A stretch of DNA of 64,000 nucleotides from AWTP1-18 sp036504515. Lineage in GTDB: Bacteria; Pseudomonadota; Gammaproteobacteria; Burkholderiales; Rhodocyclaceae. Every line of letters begins with the position of its first letter. Position 1 is the first letter of the stretch. Below are positions 1 through 6,828 of this stretch, piece after piece. The translations under genes were made by a program, and so were the position numbers. Below the pieces are notes generated by a model. That model ran no database searches. It had not been told where the DNA came from and was given only the letters and a program-made list of their open reading frames with translations. The stretch covers positions 434,001 to 498,000 of the forward strand of contig DASXVA010000009.1 of NCBI GenBank assembly GCA_036504515.1, given 5' to 3'.

Positions 1-16
1 GTAATCAAAGAAAACC

Positions 17-2518
17 ATGATTTTATTAAGGTTGATGCTGCGTATGCTGCGCCGCGACATGCGGGCCGGCGAGTTGACCGTGCTGGGTTTGGCCCTGTTG
101 TTGGCCGTTGCCGCCCTGGGTAGTGTTTCCCTGTTGGGCGATCGGGTCGCCAAGGGCGTGGCCCTTGAGTCTCGTCGCATTCTCGGTGGCGACGTACTTA
201 TGACGGCCGACCACCCCTGGCAGAACAACTGGCTGAAGGCCGCCCGGGATCAGGGATTGCTGGTGGCGGAAAGCATCGGCTTTCCCAGCATGGTGAGCGG
301 TAGTGGTGATGCTGTCTTGGCGGACGTGAAAGCCGTCAGTGACAACTATCCCCTGCGAGGACGACTGCGTACGGCCACCGTGCTCAATGGCGCCGATGCC
401 GAAGTGGCCGCAGTACCGGCCCCCGGCACTGTCTGGCTGGATGAGCGACTAATGGCCGGGCTGGGCGCGCAGGTGGGCGATGCGGTTCGCTTGGGAACCC
501 GCACCATGACCGTCACCGCTGTCCTGACCCAGGAGCCGGACCGGGGTTTTAACGTTTTCGCCATCGCCCCGCGCCTGATGTTCAATCGGCAAGACCTCGA
601 TTCCACCGGGCTGATCGGCTTTGGCAGCCGGGTCAGCTATCGCCTTCATCTGGCCGGTGAGGATCGCGCTGTTGCCGCTTTCAACACCTGGGCCAATGCT
701 CATCTTGGCCGTGGTGAAAAATTGGAAACCCTGGATAACGCCAGACCCGAAGTACGCAACGTGCTGGAACGGGCCGACCGCTTCCTGCGACTGGCAGCCC
801 TCTTGGCGGTAGTGCTGGCTGCGGTCGCCATGGGCTTGGCTGCGGACCGATACATGCGGCGCCATCTCGATGCCTGCGCCGTATTGCGCTGCCTGGGGGC
901 CTCCGGCGGGCAAGTGGTCCTGATTCACGGCGGCGAGTTTCTTCTGTTCGGCACCCTTGTCACTTTGCTCGGGGCCTGCCTGGGCTACGGGGCTCAGGCA
1001 TTGCTGGCCTGGCTGCTGTCTGCCCTGGTCGGTAGCAGCTTGCCGGCCCCCGGGTTTGTTGCCTGGGGACAGACCATTCTGGTGGGCCTGGTGCTGGTGG
1101 CCGGGTTTGCCTTGCCGCCCCTGTTGCGCCTGCGCAAGGTGCCGACCGTGCGAGTGTTGCGACGGGAGTGGGATGAGGCCGACGGCGGCAGCCTGACCGC
1201 AACTCTGGCGGGGATTATTGCCCTGGCCGCCTTGATGCGCTGGATCGCCGGTGACTGGATGCTGTGGGCCATTGTGCTGGGCGGCTTTGCCGCGGCCCTG
1301 CTGGTTTACGGTGCTGTCGGCTGGGGTTTCCTGCGGCTGCTACGCAAGCTGGGACGTCATGGCAAAACTGCCATCGGTCCCGGGCTGGGCTGGCGTTACG
1401 GCGTCGCCAACCTCAATCGCCATGTGCGGGCAACCCTGGTACAAGTTGTCACTCTCGGGCTAGCCCTCACGGCCCTGTTACTGCTCACCGTGGCCCGGGG
1501 CGACCTGATGGGGGCTTGGCAATCCCGGGTGCCGGCGGATGCACCGAATCGCTTCGTCATCAATATCCAGCCGGATCAACGGGCTAACCTTGAGGCCTTT
1601 TTCGTCGCCCAAACCTTGCCCAAGCCGGTGCAAGAACCCATGGTGCGAGGGCGTTTGGTGGCCGTGAATGGCAAGCCCATCACGGCAGACAGCTACCCCG
1701 AGGATCAAGCCAAGCGGCTGGTGGAGCGTGAATTCAATTTGTCCTGGAACCAGCGCTTGCCCCCGGGCAATACCGTCAGTGCCGGGCAATGGCATGGTCA
1801 AAGCAAGGAGCCCCAACTGTCGGTGGAGCAGGGGCTGGCCACCACCCTGGGCCTCAAGTTGGGGGACGTACTCAGCTACGACATCGGCGGCAATCGGCTG
1901 GAAGCGCCCATCACTTCGCTACGCAAGCTGGACTGGGATTCCATGCGGGTGAACTTCTTCGTCATGACGCCCCCCGGCGTTCTCGATAATTACCCGGCCA
2001 GCTACATCACCAGTTTTTATCTTCCGCTCGGGCGGCAGGATTTTGTGGCGTCCCTGGTGCGGGAATTTCCCAACCTGACCCTGATCGACGTGGCTGCCGT
2101 GGTGCATCAATTGCAGGACACCCTGGATCAGGTGGCCCGGGCGGTACAGGTAGTTTTCGGTTTTGCATTATTGGCCGGACTGATCGTGCTTTACGGTGCC
2201 TTGCAGGCGACAGCCGATGAACGCAGTCATGAGCTGGCTATTCTGCGGGCCCTGGGTGGGCAGAGTAAGGATGTCCGTCGGGTGCTGACGGCTGAGTTTC
2301 TTTTACTTGGTGCTTGTGCCGGAGCCCTGGCCGGGATGGGGGCTACCTTGCTGGCGACGGTGCTGGCAAGACAAGTTTTCCATCTGGCCTATATCCCCGA
2401 TCCACTGCTGCCTTTGACCGGCCTGGTTGCCGGCGTGGCAATTGTGCTCAGTGCTGGCCTGTGGGGTACCCGTGGTGCCCGTCGTAACAGCCCCCTTCAA
2501 GTGCTGCGGGAGGCCTGA
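17..2518 (+). CDS. FtsX-type ABC transporter permease (YbbP-like)
   Basis: This is an inner-membrane permease of the MacB/LolE/YbbP group, which couples a cytoplasmic ATPase to work on a periplasmic or envelope substrate; the substrate is unknown. The 833-residue protein opens with a membrane segment at about residues 20-40. A large periplasmic domain follows, then an FtsX block at about 260-380, further helices around 395-495, a second periplasmic domain, and a C-terminal FtsX block at about 710-825. This duplicated plan and the length fit the YbbP subfamily. An in-frame TAA at 2-4 fixes the ATG at 17 as the first possible start, although no strong ribosome-binding site is visible. The partner ATPase (YbbA-like) is expected just left of the window, which is inference. 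Confidence 0.88.
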   Translation: MILLRLMLRMLRRDMRAGELTVLGLALLLAVAALGSVSLLGDRVAKGVALESRRILGGDVLMTADHPWQNNWLKAARDQGLLVAESIGFPSMVSGSGDAVLADVKAVSDNYPLRGRLRTATVLNGADAEVAAVPAPGTVWLDERLMAGLGAQVGDAVRLGTRTMTVTAVLTQEPDRGFNVFAIAPRLMFNRQDLDSTGLIGFGSRVSYRLHLAGEDRAVAAFNTWANAHLGRGEKLETLDNARPEVRNVLERADRFLRLAALLAVVLAAVAMGLAADRYMRRHLDACAVLRCLGASGGQVVLIHGGEFLLFGTLVTLLGACLGYGAQALLAWLLSALVGSSLPAPGFVAWGQTILVGLVLVAGFALPPLLRLRKVPTVRVLRREWDEADGGSLTATLAGIIALAALMRWIAGDWMLWAIVLGGFAAALLVYGAVGWGFLRLLRKLGRHGKTAIGPGLGWRYGVANLNRHVRATLVQVVTLGLALTALLLLTVARGDLMGAWQSRVPADAPNRFVINIQPDQRANLEAFFVAQTLPKPVQEPMVRGRLVAVNGKPITADSYPEDQAKRLVEREFNLSWNQRLPPGNTVSAGQWHGQSKEPQLSVEQGLATTLGLKLGDVLSYDIGGNRLEAPITSLRKLDWDSMRVNFFVMTPPGVLDNYPASYITSFYLPLGRQDFVASLVREFPNLTLIDVAAVVHQLQDTLDQVARAVQVVFGFALLAGLIVLYGALQATADERSHELAILRALGGQSKDVRRVLTAEFLLLGACAGALAGMGATLLATVLARQVFHLAYIPDPLLPLTGLVAGVAIVLSAGLWGTRGARRNSPLQVLREA

Positions 2519-2555
2519 TGCTCAGGTCCCTGCAACACCCCAACCGGAATTTGTC

Positions 2556-2840
2556 ATGAGCGATACCGCCGCCGTTACCTGTAGTACCTGCAAGGCCTGC
2601 TGCTGCCAGTTGGAAGTCATGCTGATGGGGGAGGACGAGCCCCCCGAGCGCTATACCCGCCAGGACCAATGGGGGGGCTGGGTGATGCATCGTCTTGATG
2701 ACGGCTTTTGCGCCGCCCTGAATCGGGAAACCCATCTGTGCACCATCTACGAACGCCGGCCCACCATCTGCCGCGACTTCGAGGCCGGGGACAGCGACTG
2801 CCTGACCCAACGCCTGCAACTGGTGGTGCGTCCCGCCTGA
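2556..2840 (+). CDS. YkgJ-family cysteine-cluster protein
   Basis: This 94-residue protein is dense in cysteines. It has CSTCKACCC near the N terminus, a central FCAAL, and a C-terminal HLCTIYERRPTICRDF segment followed by another Cys. The pattern matches the YkgJ family (putative zinc or Fe-S binding proteins), whose reaction is not established. The reading frame is open further upstream, but the ATG at 2556 is preferred because it begins the conserved cluster and lies 37 bases after the permease stop. The gene probably shares a transcript with the permease. Downstream it converges on ccoG. Family assignment is firm; function is open. Confidence 0.85.
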   Translation: MSDTAAVTCSTCKACCCQLEVMLMGEDEPPERYTRQDQWGGWVMHRLDDGFCAALNRETHLCTIYERRPTICRDFEAGDSDCLTQRLQLVVRPA

Positions 2841-2871
2841 AGATTTGCATCCTCAGGCTGGGTAGCTCAAA

Positions 2872-4275
2872 TTACGGCATCCAGAACTTGGCCTTTTCAA
2901 TTACCGCCACGGTGGGGTCCTGGGTGTCACGGATACTGAAGCTGATGGGGTTTGAGCCTGCTTTTGCCAAACCATTCTTGACCCGGACTGAAGCCGCAAT
3001 GGCGCTGATCTCGCCGCCCGGAATCGTGATCGGGGCGTTATCGCCCAGCTTGATGTCGTCAATACCCGCAACCGTAACGATGAAGGTGCGGGCCTGCTCC
3101 CCGGTATTCATGATCTGCAGGCGATAGACGTTTTCGATCTGCTCGTCCTCAATCTCGCGGGAAAGGAAACTTCTATCCTTGATGACGTTCACCTTGAGGG
3201 GAACCCGCGTCGAGAGCGACCAGACCATGGCCGTTACCAAGGTCAGAAAGATGGCGCTGTAGATCAGCACCCGGGGCCGCAAGGCGCGTCGCACAATATC
3301 CTTGGTCGTTGCCTGCTTGCTCACGGCATTTTCCGTTGAGTAGCGAATCAGGCCGCGGGGGTAGTTCATCTTGTCCATGACCTGATCGCAGGCATCAATG
3401 CAGGCAGCGCAGCCGATGCACTCGTTCTGCAAGCCATTGCGAATATCGATCCCCGTCGGGCAGACCTGAACGCAGATACCGCAGTCCACGCAATCCCCCA
3501 GGCCCTGGGCCTGATAGTCCGCAGCCTTGGCCCGGGAACCGCGGGGATCGCCCCGTTTGGTGTCGTAGGTGATGATGAGCGTGTCCGGGTCGAACATGGC
3601 GAACTGGAAACGGGCATAGGGGCAAATCTGCCGGCACATCTGTTCCCGCAGGAAACCGGCGTTACCGTAGGTCGCCAGGGCATAAAACAGCACCCAGAAC
3701 GCCGCCCAAGGGCCGGGGGACAGGGCCACCATGTCCGCCATCAAGTCGTGCATCGGCATGAAGTAACCAACGAAGGTCAGGCCTGTCCACAACGAGAAAA
3801 CCAGCCACAGGGAATGTTTCGCCATTTTGATGGCGATCTTTCTGCCGCTCCAGCGGGCCTGGTCCAGCTTCATCCGTTGCGGACGTTCGCCTTCAATGAC
3901 TTTTTCTATCCAGAGGAAGATTTCCGTATAGACCGTTTGTGGACAGGAATACCCGCACCACAAACGCCCGGCCACGGCGGTAAACAGGAAGAGGGCGAGG
4001 GCGCAAAGCACCAGCAGAAACACCAGATAAATCGTGTCCTGGGGCCACAGCACCAGATCAAACAAGTAGAACTTGCGGGTATCAATGTCGAACAGAATGG
4101 CCTGACGACCATGCCATTGCACCCAGCAAAGACCATAGAAAACCAGTTGGGTGATCCAAACCATGACCCAACGCCAACTGGTGAAAAAACCGGTAATGGA
4201 GCGGGGATAAACCTTTCCTTCGATATCGACGGGCTTGATATTGATGACTTTTCGTGACGAACTCTGTGACGTCAT
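2872..4275 (-). CDS. ccoG: Cytochrome c oxidase accessory protein CcoG (RdxA/FixG)
   Basis: CcoG is a membrane-bound ferredoxin-like protein that assists assembly of cbb3-type oxidase, in particular reduction of copper before insertion. The 467-residue protein has hydrophobic segments near residues 30-50, 80-110, 155-180 and 190-210, plus another near 330-350. It carries a CGYSCPQT motif, a CRQICPYARF motif, and a classical bacterial ferredoxin pair, CVDCGICVQVCP and CIGCAACIDACD, at about residues 255-300. The C-terminal part is an Ig-like periplasmic domain, as in the family. No ccoNOQP genes lie in the window, so this is a detached copy. Two dyad sequences lie just upstream of the start. 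Confidence 0.95.
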   Translation of the reverse strand: MTSQSSSRKVINIKPVDIEGKVYPRSITGFFTSWRWVMVWITQLVFYGLCWVQWHGRQAILFDIDTRKFYLFDLVLWPQDTIYLVFLLVLCALALFLFTAVAGRLWCGYSCPQTVYTEIFLWIEKVIEGERPQRMKLDQARWSGRKIAIKMAKHSLWLVFSLWTGLTFVGYFMPMHDLMADMVALSPGPWAAFWVLFYALATYGNAGFLREQMCRQICPYARFQFAMFDPDTLIITYDTKRGDPRGSRAKAADYQAQGLGDCVDCGICVQVCPTGIDIRNGLQNECIGCAACIDACDQVMDKMNYPRGLIRYSTENAVSKQATTKDIVRRALRPRVLIYSAIFLTLVTAMVWSLSTRVPLKVNVIKDRSFLSREIEDEQIENVYRLQIMNTGEQARTFIVTVAGIDDIKLGDNAPITIPGGEISAIAASVRVKNGLAKAGSNPISFSIRDTQDPTVAVIEKAKFWMP

Positions 4276-4583
4276 GGGGAAAACCTGACTTTCTTCCTGT
4301 GGGGTTTATTCAGTTCTTCTTATAAAGAATCATTAAAAATGACTCTTATGATAGCAACCGCTTGCTATCGAATCAAACGCATTCGCTAATCAGGGCAGTG
4401 GGAAAGGGGTTGTAACGCGGCCATGGCTGAATTCATGGCGAGTTCAGAGCACGCCAGAGCCCCTGATGGAAAAAGGCAAGGTGAAACCCGATTAACGGTT
4501 ACACCTTGCCTTAAGCAGTCATTACCTATGAAAAGGCGGACTGATATCGCTGTTGTTGCGCGCGATAGATTAGAAGAACACCC
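4276..4583. other. Intergenic region upstream of ccoG with two adjacent dyads
   Basis: This 308-base stretch separates ccoG from the end of the nafY operon and has no convincing gene. Bases 4325-4347 form a near-perfect inverted repeat (AAGAATCATT, 3-base spacer, AATGACTCTT). Bases 4350-4369 form a perfect one (GATAGCAA, CCGC loop, TTGCTATC). Both lie 50-95 bases upstream of the ccoG start, where an operator would be expected. Neither matches an FNR box. A separate terminator hairpin lies at 4468-4512. Confidence 0.5.
4468..4512 (-). terminator. Rho-independent terminator of the nafY operon
   Basis: Two perfectly complementary 11-base arms (AAGGCAAGGTG and CACCTTGCCTT, 4473-4483 and 4502-4512) enclose an 18-base loop. 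On the minus strand the hairpin is followed directly by a run of five T. It lies 72 bases after the last gene of the leftward nafY operon. Confidence 0.82.
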
Positions 4584-4880
4584 TCAACTGACGGGCTGGC
4601 CTTGATCGTTGAAGTTGAGCACCGTTACGTCGCCATCGGCATCGGTGATTTCGGCTTCCTTCAGCTTTCCGTTGGGGTGGTAGCCATAGAGATGCTGGGT
4701 TTCCACCTCGTTGTAGACAATTTTCTGGCAGCCGGTCAGGCGCTGTTCCGCATCAAAGTAGCCCCGGTAGTAGGTGTTGCGATGGTCAACACTCTCAAGG
4801 GGGCTGACCAGATTAAGGGGGAGGGTAATGCCGCTGTAGGTCAGGAAATAGCGGCATTCGCCGGGGAGTACATCGCTCAT
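4584..4880 (-). CDS. Unknown 98-residue protein, third gene of the nafY operon
   Basis: I do not recognise this gene with certainty; it resembles DUF6156-type small proteins by memory only. The N-terminal half has a beta-like pattern (CRYFLTYSGI, LPLNLVSPL), and the C-terminal half has a YHPNGKLKEAEI stretch similar to MORN-like or YD-type beta repeats. There is no signal peptide or membrane segment, so it is probably cytoplasmic. Its start codon overlaps the stop of the preceding gene by four bases (ATGA), so translation is likely coupled, and a terminator follows it. The position makes it part of a NifA-controlled unit, so a role in nitrogen fixation is inferred from context alone. Confidence 0.75.
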   Translation of the reverse strand: MSDVLPGECRYFLTYSGITLPLNLVSPLESVDHRNTYYRGYFDAEQRLTGCQKIVYNEVETQHLYGYHPNGKLKEAEITDADGDVTVLNFNDQGQPVS

Positions 4881-5206
4881 GATTCAAGGGAGGCCGTGGT
4901 GGAAATGGAAGGGGGACGCGCTCGGTATTCGCTGCTGAGCAACTTGAACAAACCACCGTGGAGTTTGGGCACCAAGGGTGCATCGGCAGCGCTGATGCGG
5001 GTCAGGGCGAATTGCAGCAGGGCGCGGCCGGGGGATGTGCCCGTGGCGCCTTCCTCGGTGGCAGCGTCAAGCTCAGCCGCAAAACGGCCCACACTGCTGA
5101 CCACCAGTCCCGTGATTCGGGAGTTTTCTCCCAGCACCTTGGCGGTGCCGATGGCATTGGCGATCAGGGCAGCCGAGGCCTCGTAGGGATCGGGTTTTTT
5201 GCTCAT
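4877..5206 (-). CDS. Unknown 109-residue protein, second gene of the nafY operon
   Basis: The product is a small soluble, mostly helical protein rich in Ala and Ser, with no cysteine cluster, membrane segment or motif I can name. It starts four bases after the nafY stop and overlaps the next gene by four bases, so the three genes form one transcript. The nif-type promoter upstream of nafY implies expression under nitrogen-fixing conditions. Function is unknown; a nitrogenase accessory role is inference from position. Confidence 0.75.
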   Translation of the reverse strand: MSKKPDPYEASAALIANAIGTAKVLGENSRITGLVVSSVGRFAAELDAATEEGATGTSPGRALLQFALTRISAADAPLVPKLHGGLFKLLSSEYRARPPSISTTASLES

Positions 5207-5210
5207 GGCG

Positions 5211-5942
5211 TCAGGATTCCACTTCTTCGGCGCGGTAGTTCTTCAGCCGGTTCTCGGCGCTGACGCCCAATACCTTTTGCAACCAGGGGGGCGGCGACTG
5301 CATGACTTCCTGGAACTGGCGGATCACGTCGTCGGCCTCGCCGCCTTCGATGCGCTTGATCGGGAAAATGTCACCCCGGATCACCTTCGCCGCCGCCGGG
5401 CCACCGATGGACACCACATAAACCACATGGCAGTCCTTGATCAGTTGCACCCGGAAACCGTTTTTGTCCGGGGCGAAGTCCGCCTCCAGAGCATCGCGCA
5501 CATCCACCAGACGGAAGTCCGTGGCGGAGACCTGATACACCAGATAACGGAAGCAGGAACCGAAGTGGCCGTTCAGCTTGGCCTCGCTGTCGGAGGCAAT
5601 CGCCACCCGCAGCGAATTGGGAATATCCCCTTCTGTGTAAGGCAGGGGCTTGGGCAGGGTATCGTCATCGCTGATGTCGCCCCAGAGTATGCGCACCGCC
5701 AGCTTCATCCCCGCCAGGCCGAGGCTGATGTCCTCACCGTCCTCTTCGTCCCCGGCAAGGCCGCCGAGGCCGGTCTTGAGATTGGTCACGGTGATGGTGC
5801 GCAGGGTGTCTTCATCCAGCACGTCGCCGATGGTGTTATGCAACACCTCGATCAACTTGGGCAGGGTAGTGGTGGGGATGGAACGGGCAGCCAGGGCGAT
5901 GCGCAAAGCAGCTTCCCGGCTGATAGGGGGCATGTTTTCCAT
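5211..5942 (-). CDS. nafY: NafY/NifY-type FeMo-cofactor carrier
   Basis: NafY proteins bind apo-dinitrogenase and carry iron-molybdenum cofactor during nitrogenase maturation in the cytoplasm. The 243-residue product has the family's two-part plan. There is an N-terminal helical domain (about residues 5-95, starting PPISREAALRIALAARS). A C-terminal NifX/NifB-like cofactor domain follows (about 110-225), with the SDSEAKLNGHFGSCFRYLVY signature and a VVYVVSIGGPAAAKVI strand-helix. His and Cys in HFGSCF are candidate ligands. The length equals what I recall for Azotobacter NafY. NifY or NifX-fusion naming is possible. The regulatory sites upstream are strong independent support. No other nif structural gene lies in the window. 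Confidence 0.88.
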   Translation of the reverse strand: MENMPPISREAALRIALAARSIPTTTLPKLIEVLHNTIGDVLDEDTLRTITVTNLKTGLGGLAGDEEDGEDISLGLAGMKLAVRILWGDISDDDTLPKPLPYTEGDIPNSLRVAIASDSEAKLNGHFGSCFRYLVYQVSATDFRLVDVRDALEADFAPDKNGFRVQLIKDCHVVYVVSIGGPAAAKVIRGDIFPIKRIEGGEADDVIRQFQEVMQSPPPWLQKVLGVSAENRLKNYRAEEVES

Positions 5943-5978
5943 GGGGCTCTCTCTTTTGGGTGGTTTTTTTATTCCCAG

Positions 5979-5994
5979 TGCAGATTGAGTGCCA
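5979..5994 (-). promoter_or_regulatory. Sigma-54 (-24/-12) promoter of nafY
   Basis: Read on the minus strand, the site is TGGCACTCAATCTGCA. It matches the consensus TGGCACN5TTGCA with invariant GG and GC at exactly the right spacing; the only departure in the -12 element is C for T. Transcription would start near 5967, about 25 bases before the nafY ATG. Confidence 0.88.
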
Positions 5995-6022
5995 ATACCT
6001 GTCCGTCGCCATCAGGTTTTTA

Positions 6023-6035
6023 TAGTTGTTTGATT
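6023..6035 (-). promoter_or_regulatory. Possible IHF site between NifA box and sigma-54 promoter
   Basis: On the minus strand AATCAAACAACTA matches the IHF consensus WATCAANNNNTTR with one mismatch. It sits in an AT-rich tract between the activator site and the promoter, where IHF bends DNA in nif promoters. It is weak on sequence alone; position is the main argument. Confidence 0.4.
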
Positions 6036-6090
6036 TTTATTGATTTTTCTGCGAAGTGCTGAAAACGTTGAAGTCAGCTATTTATGCCCT

Positions 6091-6106
6091 TGTCGCAAGG
6101 GCGACA
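6091..6106. promoter_or_regulatory. NifA upstream activator sequence
   Basis: TGTCGC-AAGG-GCGACA is a perfect TGT-N10-ACA NifA box and also a perfect inverted repeat over six bases per arm. Its centre lies about 130 bases upstream of the predicted nafY transcription start, in the usual range for NifA. Confidence 0.87.
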
Positions 6107-6202
6107 AAAAAATTGTCGTTTCAGTGTTGCCCTACCGATGTTCTTTGTAATGGCGTAGCGTCATTGCGGAAGCCAATGGAAGAGACTTCATTGGAATGCG
6201 CT

Positions 6203-6820
6203 TTATGCCGCCTTGCAGGGAGCCACTACAGTTCCCTGATAGCCCGCCGGCAATGCCAAAGCATAGTTTTCTAACCTAGCAAATTGCTGCTGCCGGGCCA
6301 CTGACCATTCTTCCAATCCCAGACCCAGACATTTGAGGCGGGCTTCCTGCTGTGTCCAATACTTGGCAAAGAGAAGGGCTTGAGCTTGGGGCGGCAAGTT
6401 CGCCAGCTCCCGGGCGATATCTGGCCCCAGGTAGTCCCGGGCCAGTTGTGGGATTTCTGTTTGCCATGGAGGGGCTTCAGGGCATTGCATCAGGTCGATG
6501 CCGATGGGGCCGTGGAGGTTGATGGCTAGCAGGGAAAGTCCCGGTTCGTGGCTGATGGAGACACCTAGTGATTTGCCTTTGTCGCGGGGCAGGGCAAGAC
6601 GGACTGCTTGGCCGGGTTGGTCGATGAGCTGGATGTCGGCCCTGTCACAGCCCAGTTTTGCGGCCAGCAATTCGACCAGGGCGCTGCGAACCAGACGGCG
6701 GGCCTGGGTACGGTCCTGGGTATTTGGCGTGGTGATGGCAGCGACCAGCAGGCCCTGGTGCCAAAGCGGGGCAACGCCATCCTCGGGCCAGTGGTGGATG
6801 GCGAGGGATGGCGTTTCCAT
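6203..6820 (-). CDS. Sfp-type 4'-phosphopantetheinyl transferase
   Basis: This enzyme moves phosphopantetheine from CoA onto the serine of a carrier domain, turning apo- into holo-synthetase. The 205-residue product has the Sfp-type signatures GIDL (about residues 107-110) and FAKYWTQQEARLKCLG (about 151-166), which hold the magnesium- and CoA-binding acidic residues. The frame stays open far upstream inside the NRPS gene, but that part is a shadow. The ATG at 6820 lies eight bases after the NRPS stop and starts the family's usual N terminus. Its partner is almost certainly the carrier domain of the preceding gene. Confidence 0.88.
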   Translation of the reverse strand: METPSLAIHHWPEDGVAPLWHQGLLVAAITTPNTQDRTQARRLVRSALVELLAAKLGCDRADIQLIDQPGQAVRLALPRDKGKSLGVSISHEPGLSLLAINLHGPIGIDLMQCPEAPPWQTEIPQLARDYLGPDIARELANLPPQAQALLFAKYWTQQEARLKCLGLGLEEWSVARQQQFARLENYALALPAGYQGTVVAPCKAA

Positions 6821-6828
6821 GCTTGGGG

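Noticed and set aside
4362..4377. FNR-like box upstream of ccoG (TTGCTATCGAATCAA)
   Set aside because: The spacer is one base too long and the left half has a mismatch at a key position; the neighbouring dyads are better operator candidates.
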